Below the pieces are notes generated by a model. It searched no databases and had not been told where the DNA came from. It worked only from the letters and a program-made list of their open reading frames with translations. A stretch of DNA of 64,000 nt from Eubacterium sp. (GTDB taxonomy: Bacteria > Bacillota > Clostridia > Lachnospirales > Lachnospiraceae), in contig JAFYHN010000079.1 of NCBI GenBank assembly GCA_017539165.1, positions 179,473 to 243,472 of the forward strand, given 5' to 3'. Below are positions 43,455 to 52,314 of this stretch, in pieces. Both the position numbers and the translations under genes were made by a program. Positions within the stretch are counted from its first letter, which is position 1; each line of letters opens with the position of its first letter.

Positions 43455-44015
43455 TTAATTATCTGTTTTTATATCCCACAGTTTAGTCCTGTCATAGTTT
43501 TCCGGGATTTTTACCCATTTCCCATCACTATTCTCTATTTCCCAACCATTGGAGTTGTTTTTTACCCATCCATGAGTACCGTAATTACCAGAGATGTCTT
43601 TATACCAGTACATCCATTCTTTTGAAGAGGAATCATACCAGGTGTAACTCAAATCCTTATGATCATAATAGCAATGGTATCTTTCTGCCCATTCCATCTT
43701 CTTATCATAATGATCATTTTCAGAAACTATTTTATAAGAAGAGCCATCTGTTTTTTCCAGATAGAGATATTGTCCAAACTCTTCCACATTTGATTCTCGC
43801 TTTCCTGCCGGAGATGTTCTCGATACTCCTTTTCCTCCGGTTATGCCTGTATAGATAGCTAGGCCAATACATACAACAATCATTATCATCGGAGCAATAG
43901 TTAAGATAAATATGCAAATATAAACCACAAATCTCTTTAACGGAGATTCGGGAAGAATATTATTATTTGAACTGTTTGTTTTAGAACCGTTTCTTTTACC
44001 CATTTTCCCAGTCAT
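43455..44015 (-). CDS. Hypothetical membrane protein with YxWY-rich exterior
   Basis: I do not recognise this 186-aa protein. A hydrophilic N-terminus rich in Asn/Ser (~1-27) is followed by one long membrane helix (~28-55) and an exterior region rich in Trp and Tyr (YTWYDSSSKEWMYWY) with short aromatic repeats. ATGs at codons 1 and 5 are both possible starts. A hairpin repeat lies upstream toward 44055, and a 47-bp gap separates it from the nitroreductase gene. Confidence 0.65.
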   Translation of the reverse strand: MTGKMGKRNGSKTNSSNNNILPESPLKRFVVYICIFILTIAPMIMIVVCIGLAIYTGITGGKGVSRTSPAGKRESNVEEFGQYLYLEKTDGSSYKIVSENDHYDKKMEWAERYHCYYDHKDLSYTWYDSSSKEWMYWYKDISGNYGTHGWVKNNSNGWEIENSDGKWVKIPENYDRTKLWDIKTDN

Positions 44016-44053
44016 ATACCCTTTCGCTTAATGCTTATACACACAGATTCAAA

Positions 44054-44120
44054 AGCCCCTTCTTAGATAAGATTGGACTTTCCTAAGAAGAGGCTAATGT
44101 AATTAAAGAATTATTTCAAG
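44054..44120. repeat. Dispersed hairpin repeat, copy 1 (terminator-like)
   Basis: GCCCCTTCTTAG...CTAAGAAGAGGC hairpin followed by CTAATGTAATTAA. Nearly the same ~60 bp recurs at 53881-53945. On the minus strand it follows the surface-protein stop and ends in TTTT, so this copy can act as a terminator. Confidence 0.7.
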
Positions 44121-44132
44121 AGAAATATTAAA

Positions 44133-46817
44133 TTATCGTGTTTTTTTCAGACGTATTATAACCGCTATACCTGAAAGTGAGAGCACCGCAAGTATAAGCA
44201 CGAGTATTATATTTGCATTATCTCCAGTCTTCACGCTAGTATATATAGTTCTCATTGTGGTATTATTTTTCGGTTCTTCTGTCGAAGCCTGTGTAGTAGT
44301 TTGTTGTCTGTCCTCTGTAGTCATTTCAGATTTGTTTTCTGTAGGTTTTTCAGTCGTTGTTTCGGTATTTGCTTCAGTCGTTGCTTCAGTTATTGTCTCT
44401 GTATCTTTTTCTGTTGTTTTTTCAGCTTCTTTTATACTGAACCTGACTTTATCACCATCCCCATCATCAAAGAGAGCTTCAAATGTATGTTCACCAGCTG
44501 AAAGTGTTTCCAGATATTCTGGCTTTACATCGATTATGATGCTTCCTGTTGTCAGTACTGTAAACGCCGGGTCGACAGCCTGGTCATCTATTTTGCACCC
44601 TGTATAATGCTCTCTGGTCATCTGCCCATCCTCGTCTCTATCATAAACGAACCTGAGGTATTCCTTAGACCCTTTTGTCCATTCTGTCTTGCTTCCCTGT
44701 TTATTCTGATATACAAATCTATCATGTACCTGAGGCTTCGGTGTTATCGAGAACCTAACAGGCTGGCTTTCTGAACCGATATAATTTTCAGTATCAGTCA
44801 CGACTGCTTTCATGTAATATGTACCCGCTTTTGTCGGAACTGTCCCAGAGTATCCTCCGTCTTTAGAAGTGCTGTATAAGACAGTAGCAGTATCTTCTCC
44901 AAAATCCGCTGTTACTACCGGAGTAGAAGCGGATTCTCCTTCTTTCCAGTCTTCTATAGATGCTTTAACAGTATTATTCATATTTTTCGTAACTGTGAAT
45001 ATAGCATTCTGAGCAGCGTAAACGTAGTTACCCTGTCCCTGTATAGTAACATCGTACTTTCCTGCATCGATCATCTCTGTTTCTTCGATAGTTCCATCAT
45101 TTTTTGAGTAACTCACCGTATAATCTTTACCTTCTGAAAGTGTAGCCTTAGTATTAATATCCCTGACAGTTATACTCGGATGGACCACAGTCCCTTTATA
45201 TACTTCAGATGGTATAGCATCAACCGTAAAGTCGTTTTTACTCCAGCCAGCATATATCGTAGTATCCTCGGTAAATACAGTATCTGTATCTACCTTTGTC
45301 TCATAACCTTCATCCATATACCAGCCTGTAAAAGAGTATCCATCTAATACAGGTTCCGGAAGTTTTTTTAACTGCCCATTCTTAGCTATTTTGAATGATT
45401 CAGGCGATACAGTTCCTTTTCCAGCTGAAAATGTAACTCTGATCATCAGTGCTACATCATTAATATCAGTGTCTGGTGGGTAAGTAAAAAGTCCTCCTTC
45501 TTCTCCTAATCCAGAAATATCATAGTTATCTTCTATAGGCTCTTCGTATTCTCTACCGATCACATGTACTTCTGCAGATCCGCTGATTACAATTGAGTCT
45601 CCATATCCACATTTAATCCCATATTCTGCATAATCCCCTGCTTTTGAAACCACTAATCCATCACTTATCCTGATATCGTCTGCCATCGCCAAAAAACTAC
45701 TACCAATACCGGCTCCACAGTCGTATCCTGTCGAATGCACTTCGCCCCCATTTATCGTGATATCACCTATGGTTCCATTATAACCACTACCAATACCAGC
45801 TCCAGCATATCCACCGTAAGCTTGTATATTGCCCCCATTTATCGTGATATCGCCTACCGTCCCATAATCACCAATACCAACACCAGCTCCACAGTAGTAT
45901 CCTGTCGAATGCACTTCACCCCCATTTATCGTGATCTCATTAACGGTTCCATAATAACCACTACCAATACCGGCTCCATCGCCTGCGCCATTTGCATGTA
46001 CTTCGCCCCCATTTATCGTGATAGCTCCTACTGTTCCTTGCTCACCACTACCAATACCAGCTCCATCATATCCACCGTAAGCTTGTATATTGCCCCCACT
46101 TATCGTGATATCGCCGGCTGTTCTATAACGACCACTACCAATACCTGATCCATATTCTCCACCGCTAGCAGTCAGACGTCCTTCTTTACGCCCTATATCA
46201 TCTTTTATAGTCAATAAACCATTACCTTTTAGTTCTAAGCCGGCATGATAAGTCCCTGCTTTCAATGTATTCTCCCCATTTAATTCAATATATACAGCTC
46301 CTGGGTTATTACAATTGACCAGCAAAGCATACGAATCACTATCAATACTTAAGTCTTCAAGGATCAGATTCACCGTTCCACCAGCATCCACATTATTTAC
46401 TATAATATTATCAGAAGTCGATGTTCCTGTGAGAGTGATAGTACCAGTTACATATTCTGTATTATCCCCCTGCTTTACACTTACACCGTCCTGATCTGCA
46501 TCAATTATTATGTCTCCATCTGAAATGTTATAAACTCCTTCAGATACTGCTTCACTGGCAGTAACTTCTTCTACGTTTTCTTTCTGAACATCTTCAGAAG
46601 AAACAACCATATCTTCTACAAATTCTTCTATTTCAGGTGAATCTTCATTTTCATTTATCTCTACTTCTAATTCCTTTTCAGATCCTTCAGATATCGGTTC
46701 TGTTGGTGTTGCCAGTTCATCAGCGTGAACCATCCCGCCAAACGCAGACATCTGCAGGACCAGAACTACGGTCAATGCTATAGATATTATTCTCCCAATT
46801 CCCTTTTTTACTTTCAT
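44133..46817 (-). CDS. Repeat-rich secreted surface protein with C-terminal anchor
   Basis: 894 aa. Signal peptide ~1-32 (cleavage after VHA), acidic linker, then an all-beta region with six 29-residue repeats (residues ~223-396, GAGIGSG..GTVGDITINGGEVH) predicted to form a solenoid. Next come an InlB-type B-repeat (TFSAGKGTVSPESF...TTIYAGW, ~463-530), MBG/Ig-like strands, a Thr/Glu-rich stalk (~800-860) and a C-terminal SVKTGD motif, hydrophobic helix and KKTR tail, like a sortase or membrane anchor. It is probably an adhesin or wall protein. GGAGG precedes the ATG. It is the last gene of the cluster headed by the ECF sigma factor. Confidence 0.85.
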   Translation of the reverse strand: MKVKKGIGRIISIALTVVLVLQMSAFGGMVHADELATPTEPISEGSEKELEVEINENEDSPEIEEFVEDMVVSSEDVQKENVEEVTASEAVSEGVYNISDGDIIIDADQDGVSVKQGDNTEYVTGTITLTGTSTSDNIIVNNVDAGGTVNLILEDLSIDSDSYALLVNCNNPGAVYIELNGENTLKAGTYHAGLELKGNGLLTIKDDIGRKEGRLTASGGEYGSGIGSGRYRTAGDITISGGNIQAYGGYDGAGIGSGEQGTVGAITINGGEVHANGAGDGAGIGSGYYGTVNEITINGGEVHSTGYYCGAGVGIGDYGTVGDITINGGNIQAYGGYAGAGIGSGYNGTIGDITINGGEVHSTGYDCGAGIGSSFLAMADDIRISDGLVVSKAGDYAEYGIKCGYGDSIVISGSAEVHVIGREYEEPIEDNYDISGLGEEGGLFTYPPDTDINDVALMIRVTFSAGKGTVSPESFKIAKNGQLKKLPEPVLDGYSFTGWYMDEGYETKVDTDTVFTEDTTIYAGWSKNDFTVDAIPSEVYKGTVVHPSITVRDINTKATLSEGKDYTVSYSKNDGTIEETEMIDAGKYDVTIQGQGNYVYAAQNAIFTVTKNMNNTVKASIEDWKEGESASTPVVTADFGEDTATVLYSTSKDGGYSGTVPTKAGTYYMKAVVTDTENYIGSESQPVRFSITPKPQVHDRFVYQNKQGSKTEWTKGSKEYLRFVYDRDEDGQMTREHYTGCKIDDQAVDPAFTVLTTGSIIIDVKPEYLETLSAGEHTFEALFDDGDGDKVRFSIKEAEKTTEKDTETITEATTEANTETTTEKPTENKSEMTTEDRQQTTTQASTEEPKNNTTMRTIYTSVKTGDNANIILVLILAVLSLSGIAVIIRLKKTR
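45630..46151 (-). repeat. 87-bp coding repeats of the surface protein
   Basis: Six in-frame copies of an 87-bp unit encoding the 29-residue solenoid turn. Copies 2-5 are very similar at DNA level; copies 1 and 6 have diverged. Copy number is likely to vary between strains. Confidence 0.85.
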
Positions 46818-46834
46818 CGTATTGCCTCCATAAT

Positions 46835-47167
46835 TTACTCTTTTTTGTCTTTATCTTCTGTCTCTTTATTCTTTTCTTTGTCTTTTAACTTCCGAATTGC
46901 AATAGTGATAACCACTCCCAACATAAACGCCACAACCGCAACCATCACATATCCCCCAACGCTCACATCGAGAAGTGAGGCTCCTGTATACTGATTCGAG
47001 GCATATCCTGTTGCCCTGTCAGTGAGGTTTAGCGTAATACATACCAGAAGAGCAGCCAACATCGTACACAGACTTCCATTTACAAATAAATGTATCTTAT
47101 CTCTTTCTCGTATCAGCTCTTTTTCCCTTTTATGAAGAAGATCTATACGTTCTTCATTACTTCTCAT
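46835..47167 (-). CDS. Small 2TM protein, paralogue of 48569-48907
   Basis: 110 aa: an N-terminal MRSNEERIDLLHKREKELI segment, two membrane helices (~27-47 and ~72-92) and a very charged C-terminal tail (KDKEKNKETED). It shares the N-terminus, size and topology with the protein encoded next to the sigma factor. GGAGG precedes the ATG. Function unknown; an anti-sigma-like role is discussed under the paralogue. Confidence 0.72.
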   Translation of the reverse strand: MRSNEERIDLLHKREKELIRERDKIHLFVNGSLCTMLAALLVCITLNLTDRATGYASNQYTGASLLDVSVGGYVMVAVVAFMLGVVITIAIRKLKDKEKNKETEDKDKKE

Positions 47168-47250
47168 GTTGACCTCCTTTCAACCAAAACTCTCTCTCTA
47201 TTTATAGATACATAAAAGACGAATAATCCCCCCAGGAAATAAAAAACCAC

Positions 47251-47285
47251 AAAAAACCCGCTTTACTGTTATCCAGCAAAGCGGG
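47251..47285 (-). terminator. Terminator after the PrsW-like gene
   Basis: A perfect 8-bp CCCGCTTT/AAAGCGGG stem (47257-47264, 47278-47285) followed on the minus strand by six T. It splits the cluster: the 110-aa gene and the surface-protein gene need their own promoter or readthrough. Confidence 0.85.
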
Positions 47286-47313
47286 CACATATCAATCTCG
47301 ATTGACTCATCTT

Positions 47314-47937
47314 CTAATTATTTTTCAGTTTTTTTCGAACCATCAAACTAAATATAGTCGTAATAACCGGTATACTGTAACCTATCATCGATACCACACC
47401 ATTTTGAGAAACCAAAATATTAAAAACGGCATGATATGAAACTGCAACAGACAGAAGTGCCAATGTTCCTGCTGCCCTTAAGGAGTCCCTATCCCATAGA
47501 TGAAGCAGTCCAAATGCGATAATATTTCCACAGACCACATGCATAGCACCAGTTCCGAATCCTCTAATAGTCAGATGTATAAGGTCTGCAGCTCCATTCT
47601 GTGTCAGGAAACATACATTTTCGAAAGTCGCAAAACCAACTGCCGTAAGCATTATACTATTTGACGCATATTCCTTATTCGGTTCAAAGATCAGTATATA
47701 AAACAAAACAGGAAAAAGTTTCATGACCTCTTCCACAAGAGGTGATATTTCTAATGATGCACTCACTAGATCAGCTTTCTGAACTTCAGCAAGGAAAGTA
47801 CTTATGTATGAAGACAGCAAGCATGATGTCATACCGCCCATAAGAAAAAGTATTATCCTTCTTTTCCCTCTCATACAGAGAACCGAAATAAGAAGCGGTG
47901 CAGCCAAACATACAAAGATATTCTCTATATAATTCAT
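47314..47937 (-). CDS. PrsW-like intramembrane metalloprotease
   Basis: 207 aa, about six to seven membrane helices. The PrsW (M82) motifs are readable: EE at 69-70 in SPLVEEVMK, Glu106 in GFATFEN, His133 in AMHVVCGN and His169 in YHAVFN. PrsW cuts anti-sigma factors at site 1 in Bacillus subtilis. Here it lies in a run with an ECF sigma factor and small 2TM proteins that could be its substrates. Its ATG overlaps the stop of the split membrane gene upstream. Confidence 0.8.
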   Translation of the reverse strand: MNYIENIFVCLAAPLLISVLCMRGKRRIILFLMGGMTSCLLSSYISTFLAEVQKADLVSASLEISPLVEEVMKLFPVLFYILIFEPNKEYASNSIMLTAVGFATFENVCFLTQNGAADLIHLTIRGFGTGAMHVVCGNIIAFGLLHLWDRDSLRAAGTLALLSVAVSYHAVFNILVSQNGVVSMIGYSIPVITTIFSLMVRKKLKNN

Positions 47938-48572
47938 CTATCCACCGCCTTTCTGAGTGCCGGCGGGAATAGCAGAAATGTCAGAGACAAAAGCACATCA
48001 AACCAAAAATACGGATTTTGAATGCTATCTCCCATCCAGAAACAGGATGCGGTCGAAGTACTATATTCCGCAAAACAGAAAAGCAAGATTGAAAGATATA
48101 TCCATTTTCTGCCGCTTATTTCTTTGGCTGAATTCTTCAAAGAAAGAAGTCCGACCAGCGTATTCCATATCAGAATACACATCAAGATGGAGTAAACTAT
48201 ATTTCCTATTCAATCTCCCTTTTGACTAAAAAAGATACACATCCCTATTGCAAAAACCGGGATGATATATAACAATCTGTGATGCGGCAAAGATTTAAAT
48301 GCAATCTCCCCTCCTCTTATCTCCAGTACCAGCAATATCAAAAAGATATATGCCGAATACCAGCTTAAGGACGATATATATGAATACTGCGGAGTTTTTC
48401 CATAGAACACGAGATATAGCTGCCAATAAAGACATCCTAAAAAGAACACGCCTGAAGATAATCCCAAAAGAATCCATGCTTTCTTCCTAAAATGATAAGC
48501 TTTCCATATAGATATGACAGTGCATATTCCGGTCAGGATGAGTTGGAAAGCATTATCTATGCTTTCTATCAT
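47934..48572 (-). pseudogene. Multi-TM membrane protein split by an in-frame TGA
   Basis: Two open segments, 48572-48213 (120 aa) and 48209-47934, lie in the same frame, separated only by a TGA at 48210-48212. Read through, they give one ~212-aa protein with about seven membrane helices; the helix IGNIVYSILMCILIW begins directly after the stop. The second half has no good ribosome site at its first ATG or TTG. A nonsense mutation is the simplest reading. I do not recognise the family. It is coupled by ATGA overlap to the 2TM gene upstream and overlaps prsW downstream. Confidence 0.75.
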
Positions 48573-48907
48573 TCCTTATCCTCCCTATCTCTGTCTTCCT
48601 GCCACTTCTTCAAACTGTAACAGAACATTGTAACTGATATTCCCAGAAGAAATGCAATAATACCAATAACTATAAAACCTAATATGCTATTTCCCGCAAA
48701 GATACTCGCTCTCATACTGGAAGTATCAGCATCAGGTGTTATCATCTGAGTGTACTTTGGCATAAATGTAGCAATTAGTACGATAACCGTTACACACGAC
48801 ATCACTACAGCAGCCTGTATCCTTATTATATTCTTCTGTCTTTTTTCTATCTTAAGTTCAGTCGCTCTCTTATGGAGCGCCTCAATTCTTTCCTCATTCG
48901 TGCGCAT
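48569..48907 (-). CDS. Small 2TM protein, candidate anti-sigma factor
   Basis: 112 aa: MRTNEERIEALHKRATELKIEK cytoplasmic segment, then two membrane helices (~30-50 and ~75-97) and a charged tail. The gene overlaps the 3' end of the sigma gene by 14 bp, a typical sigma/anti-sigma arrangement. It lacks a zinc-binding or ASD-like motif, so an anti-sigma role is inferred only from position, topology and the nearby PrsW-like protease. Confidence 0.72.
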   Translation of the reverse strand: MRTNEERIEALHKRATELKIEKRQKNIIRIQAAVVMSCVTVIVLIATFMPKYTQMITPDADTSSMRASIFAGNSILGFIVIGIIAFLLGISVTMFCYSLKKWQEDRDREDKE

Positions 48908-49448
48908 TTGTTATACCTTCTTTCTGAAGTTCATCTCTGATTTTAATCTTTCCAGTCTGAAGAAGCTTATCTATCTTCTTTTTATTTACTTTCATAACGT
49001 CAGCAGCTTCTGCGTAGCTTAATCCCTCATAGTAAACAAGCCACAAAGCTTCTTTTTGTTTCGGATCTATACGATCAAGACATTTCTTCAGAATATCTTG
49101 ATGTTCTTCTTTGATCAGCATTTCTTCAGTTAGCTTTCCATCTGAAATGTCATCCTCAATATCATCCAGACTGAACATATCATTCTTCTTAGAAGACGAG
49201 TGATGTCTTGATGCCAGGTTTCGAGCCGTCTTATATAAATACGCCTTGAAACCATCTTCCCGAATACTAGGCTTTTTAACCATTATTCTTGCAAAAGCTT
49301 CTATCATAAGATCTTCAGAATCCTGCCAATTGTGAAGATATCCATACAAGTACGTAGTAATGCTATCTCCATAACGGATCATCAGTTCGTCATATGACGA
49401 AGTATCACCGTGCAGATATTCAGTATATAATTCGTAATCAGTTTGCAC
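48894..49448 (-). CDS. ECF-type RNA polymerase sigma factor
   Basis: 184 aa with region 2 (~1-75: YGDSITTYLYGYLHNWQDSEDLMIEAFARIM) and region 4 (~120-175: KQKEALWLVYYEGLSYAEAADVMKVNKKKIDKLL) joined by an acidic linker. It starts at a GTG (49448) with GAGAGGAG seven bases upstream. The spacer to the divergent 49638 gene is 190 bp. No clear ECF promoter could be read, so autoregulation is open. Confidence 0.9.
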   Translation of the reverse strand: MQTDYELYTEYLHGDTSSYDELMIRYGDSITTYLYGYLHNWQDSEDLMIEAFARIMVKKPSIREDGFKAYLYKTARNLASRHHSSSKKNDMFSLDDIEDDISDGKLTEEMLIKEEHQDILKKCLDRIDPKQKEALWLVYYEGLSYAEAADVMKVNKKKIDKLLQTGKIKIRDELQKEGITNAHE

Positions 49449-49569
49449 AGGCCGACTCCTCTCACGTTAAGTAACATTTTTCATTTCACATTTATCGACA
49501 TATCTGATTGTACTTCATACGTAGTATTTCCACAATGAAAATTTACACTGTCAAATGAGGTTCCACACA

Positions 49570-49598
49570 TTGACACAGGTCCGTATTTTTGCTATAAA
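49570..49598 (+). promoter_or_regulatory. Promoter for 49638-52238
   Basis: Consensus TTGACA (49570-49575), 17-bp spacer, TATAAA (49593-49598), about 40 bp before the first gene of the plus-strand pair. Confidence 0.8.
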
Positions 49599-49637
49599 AA
49601 ATTGATATATTTGACTAGTATTAAGGGGGACTTTGTT

Positions 49638-50252
49638 ATGAATATGTTTTTACTGCTTCTTGGCGGAATTGGCTGGACTATTGTATATATCGGATGTATC
49701 CGACTGGGATTCCGAGATAAAACTTACGCCATGCCACTTTTTGCACTCGGTCTCAATATTGCCTGGGAAGCAATCTATGCTTTTCGCGGGCTAATTGTTG
49801 AAACCTCTCCTCAAACATTTGTTAATCTGACATGGATGTGTCTGGATATCGCTATAATCTACACCTATTTCAAATTTGGTAAAAAGGAATTCCCGGAGAA
49901 TGCACAGAAATATTTCGTTTCATTTTCCATCCTCGCCTTTATAACATGCGCTGTTATTGAGCTTGCTTTTTTTATCACCTTCGATCCTCTCGGTGCAGCA
50001 CAGTATTCCGCATTTGCCCAGAATGCAGCAATGTCTATTCTATTTATTGTAATGCTGTTCAGAAGAAATAGTACAAGAGGACAATCCATGACAATCGCCA
50101 TAGCCAAATGTATAGGAACGCTGGCTCCTACTCTTCAACAAGGAGTTCTCTGGGAGATCAATCCGTATATTATAATGACTGGTGCTGTATGTTTCGTATT
50201 CGACATTCTGTACATTTATCTGCTATATCGATTCAAAAAAGAAGGAAAATAA
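49638..50252 (+). CDS. Seven-TM protein, putative transmembrane-type terpene cyclase
   Basis: 204 aa with about seven membrane helices. GGIGWTIVYIGCIRLGFRDKTYAMP followed by ALGLNIAWEAIYAF matches the bacterial family named for fungal PaxB-type terpene cyclases, in which a helix-2 Glu (here in WEAIY) and a late acidic residue (here the Asp in VFDILYIYLL) are catalytic. I recognise the pattern but cannot test it. Start at 49638 with AAGGGGGA seven bases upstream. No prenyltransferase or isoprenoid gene is near, so a different membrane role remains possible. Confidence 0.6.
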   Translation: MNMFLLLLGGIGWTIVYIGCIRLGFRDKTYAMPLFALGLNIAWEAIYAFRGLIVETSPQTFVNLTWMCLDIAIIYTYFKFGKKEFPENAQKYFVSFSILAFITCAVIELAFFITFDPLGAAQYSAFAQNAAMSILFIVMLFRRNSTRGQSMTIAIAKCIGTLAPTLQQGVLWEINPYIIMTGAVCFVFDILYIYLLYRFKKEGK

Positions 50253-50264
50253 GAAGGGGCTATC

Positions 50265-52238
50265 ATGGGAAAAATATATATTGAAGAAAAGAAATTATTA
50301 TTCAGAAGAAAAGACGAGCTTACGATCATTGAGCCTTACGGCGAAAACTGTTTAAGGTGCCGTAGTACAAAAAACGGAAAGATATTGGACGAAAACTGGA
50401 CAGTTCAGGATCCTGTTACAAAAGATTCTTGCGTGATAACCGGTGATGAAAAGAAGGCCACTATCACTAATGGAATGATGAGTGCCACAATAGAGGCCGG
50501 AGAAATCTGGTATGGTGGAATCATTACATATTATCGTAATGATCAACAGATACTACATACTAGATTTGAGGGCGATTACACAAACAGAAATCAGCATGTA
50601 GAAGGCGATCATTATCAGATATCTGTGGTTTTTGATTCAAATGAAGGAGAACATTTTTACGGAATGGGACAGGAGCAGGTAGATCTTTTTGATCGTAAAG
50701 GAAGCACCTGTCAGATAATACATTTTAATACCAAGTCAACTCTTCCTGTTCTTTATTCGTCCCTTGGATATGGATTTTTCTGGAATAATCCTGCTCCCGG
50801 AAGAGTTGAAACCACAAGAAATCATACTATGTTTGTGGCAGATAGTGCATATCAGGCGGATTACTTTATATATGCTGGAGAAACACCGGCAGACGTTATG
50901 AAGATATACTGTGATCTTACAGGCTATTCTCCTGAATTCCCACGATGGGCAGCTGGGTTCTGGCAATGCAAACTGCGATACGAAAGCCAGGATGAACTAT
51001 TGAATATTGCGAGAGAATATAAGAAACGCGGAATACCTATTGACGCTATAGTAATAGATTATTTTCACTGGACCGAACAGGGCGAGTGGAAGTTCGATCC
51101 TAAATACTGGCCAGATCCTAAGGCTATGGTTGATGAACTGAAAAGCATGGGAATAGAACTTATTGTTTCTATATGGCCTACTATTAATCCAAATAGTGAA
51201 AACTATCTCGAGATGAGTGAAGGCAACATGCTGATCCGTACAGAAAACGGACAATACGGAACCTTTGATTTTTATGGACAGCAGACTTTTATCGATGTGA
51301 TGAATCCGGAAACAAGAAAATATGTATGGCAGAAAGTCAGAGAGAATTATTATAAATATGGCATTAAAACATTCTGGCTTGATGAAGCTGAACCTGAAGT
51401 TCATCCTCAACAACCGTCTCATCTGAAGTATTATCTTGGAAATGGTTCTCAAGTTGCTCAGCTATATCCATACTATTATGCAAAAACATTCTATGATGGA
51501 TTGAATGCCGAAGGCGAACAACCAGTCGTGCTTACCAGAGCTGCATATCCTGGAAGCCAGAAGTTTGGCGCTATCGTGTGGAACGGCGATATTCCTTCTA
51601 CATTTGAAGCCCTTAAGGAAAGTATCTCAAGCGGTCTTTCCATGGGAATGTGCGGAATCCCTTGGTGGAATTCGGATATTGGTGGGTTCCTGTTTGGAGA
51701 TATAGAAAGTGATTATTTCAGAGAACTTATCGTACGCTGGTTTCAGTTTGGTGTCTTCTGCCCTGTTATGCGATTGCATGGAGCTCGCAAGAAGCAGTCC
51801 GACTATGTTGAACGTCATCCCGGAATAATAGAACCAAGCGGCGGAGATAATGAAATATGGAGTTTCGGTGAAGAAAACTATCCAATACTGAAAGAACTAA
51901 TAGAACTTAGAGAACGTCTTAAGGATTATACCTGCAAATATATGGATGAAGCTTCAAAAACCGGAGCCCCTATAATGAGACCAATGTTCTGGGATTATTA
52001 TAATGATGAAAAATGCTACACTATCGAAGATCAATACTTCTACGGAAGAGACATTCTTTTCGCTCCGATATATAAACAAGGCTGTACAGAAAGAGAGGTT
52101 TACCTTCCTGAAGGAGAGTGGATCAATGCGCTTTCCAAAGAGAAGGTTTCAGGCAGTCAAACCATTCATGCACATGCGGAAATCAATGAATTCATCGCAT
52201 ACATACGCGAAGGCAGTGAAGTATTAAAGTGTTTTTAA
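50265..52238 (+). CDS. GH31 alpha-glycosidase (alpha-xylosidase or alpha-glucosidase)
   Basis: A 657-aa retaining GH31 enzyme, cytoplasmic. It has the N-terminal beta-sandwich (1-220), then a TIM barrel with PRWAAGFWQCKLRY, DYFHW, the nucleophile D373 in TFWLDEAEPE, acid/base D442 in WNGDIPSTFEAL and a C-terminal beta domain. The LDEAEPE form of the nucleophile loop is common in alpha-xylosidase-like members; substrate remains uncertain. AAGGGG precedes the ATG, 12 bp after the previous gene, and both share the promoter at 49570. Confidence 0.9.
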   Translation: MGKIYIEEKKLLFRRKDELTIIEPYGENCLRCRSTKNGKILDENWTVQDPVTKDSCVITGDEKKATITNGMMSATIEAGEIWYGGIITYYRNDQQILHTRFEGDYTNRNQHVEGDHYQISVVFDSNEGEHFYGMGQEQVDLFDRKGSTCQIIHFNTKSTLPVLYSSLGYGFFWNNPAPGRVETTRNHTMFVADSAYQADYFIYAGETPADVMKIYCDLTGYSPEFPRWAAGFWQCKLRYESQDELLNIAREYKKRGIPIDAIVIDYFHWTEQGEWKFDPKYWPDPKAMVDELKSMGIELIVSIWPTINPNSENYLEMSEGNMLIRTENGQYGTFDFYGQQTFIDVMNPETRKYVWQKVRENYYKYGIKTFWLDEAEPEVHPQQPSHLKYYLGNGSQVAQLYPYYYAKTFYDGLNAEGEQPVVLTRAAYPGSQKFGAIVWNGDIPSTFEALKESISSGLSMGMCGIPWWNSDIGGFLFGDIESDYFRELIVRWFQFGVFCPVMRLHGARKKQSDYVERHPGIIEPSGGDNEIWSFGEENYPILKELIELRERLKDYTCKYMDEASKTGAPIMRPMFWDYYNDEKCYTIEDQYFYGRDILFAPIYKQGCTEREVYLPEGEWINALSKEKVSGSQTIHAHAEINEFIAYIREGSEVLKCF

Positions 52239-52247
52239 ATTGAAAAA

Positions 52248-52276
52248 GCAGTTCTACTCACATCGAGTAGAACTGC
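52248..52276. terminator. Convergent terminator between GH31 and the deoxyribosyltransferase
   Basis: A perfect 12-bp stem (52248-52259, 52265-52276) with a five-base loop, followed on the minus strand by TTTTT. It serves the minus-strand gene best and may also slow GH31 readthrough. Confidence 0.85.
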
Positions 52277-52314
52277 AACTCATTGAGTTATATTCCTTAA
52301 ATCTTTACCCACTC

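Noticed and set aside
45735-46148. Plus-strand open frame with repeated protein motifs
   Set aside because: It is the antisense of the 87-bp repeats of the surface protein, so its periodicity is inherited.
49449-49569. ECF-type autoregulatory promoter (GGAAC...) before the sigma gene
   Set aside because: A GGAACC is present but no convincing -10 at 16-17 bp, and no matching site was found before the surface-protein gene.
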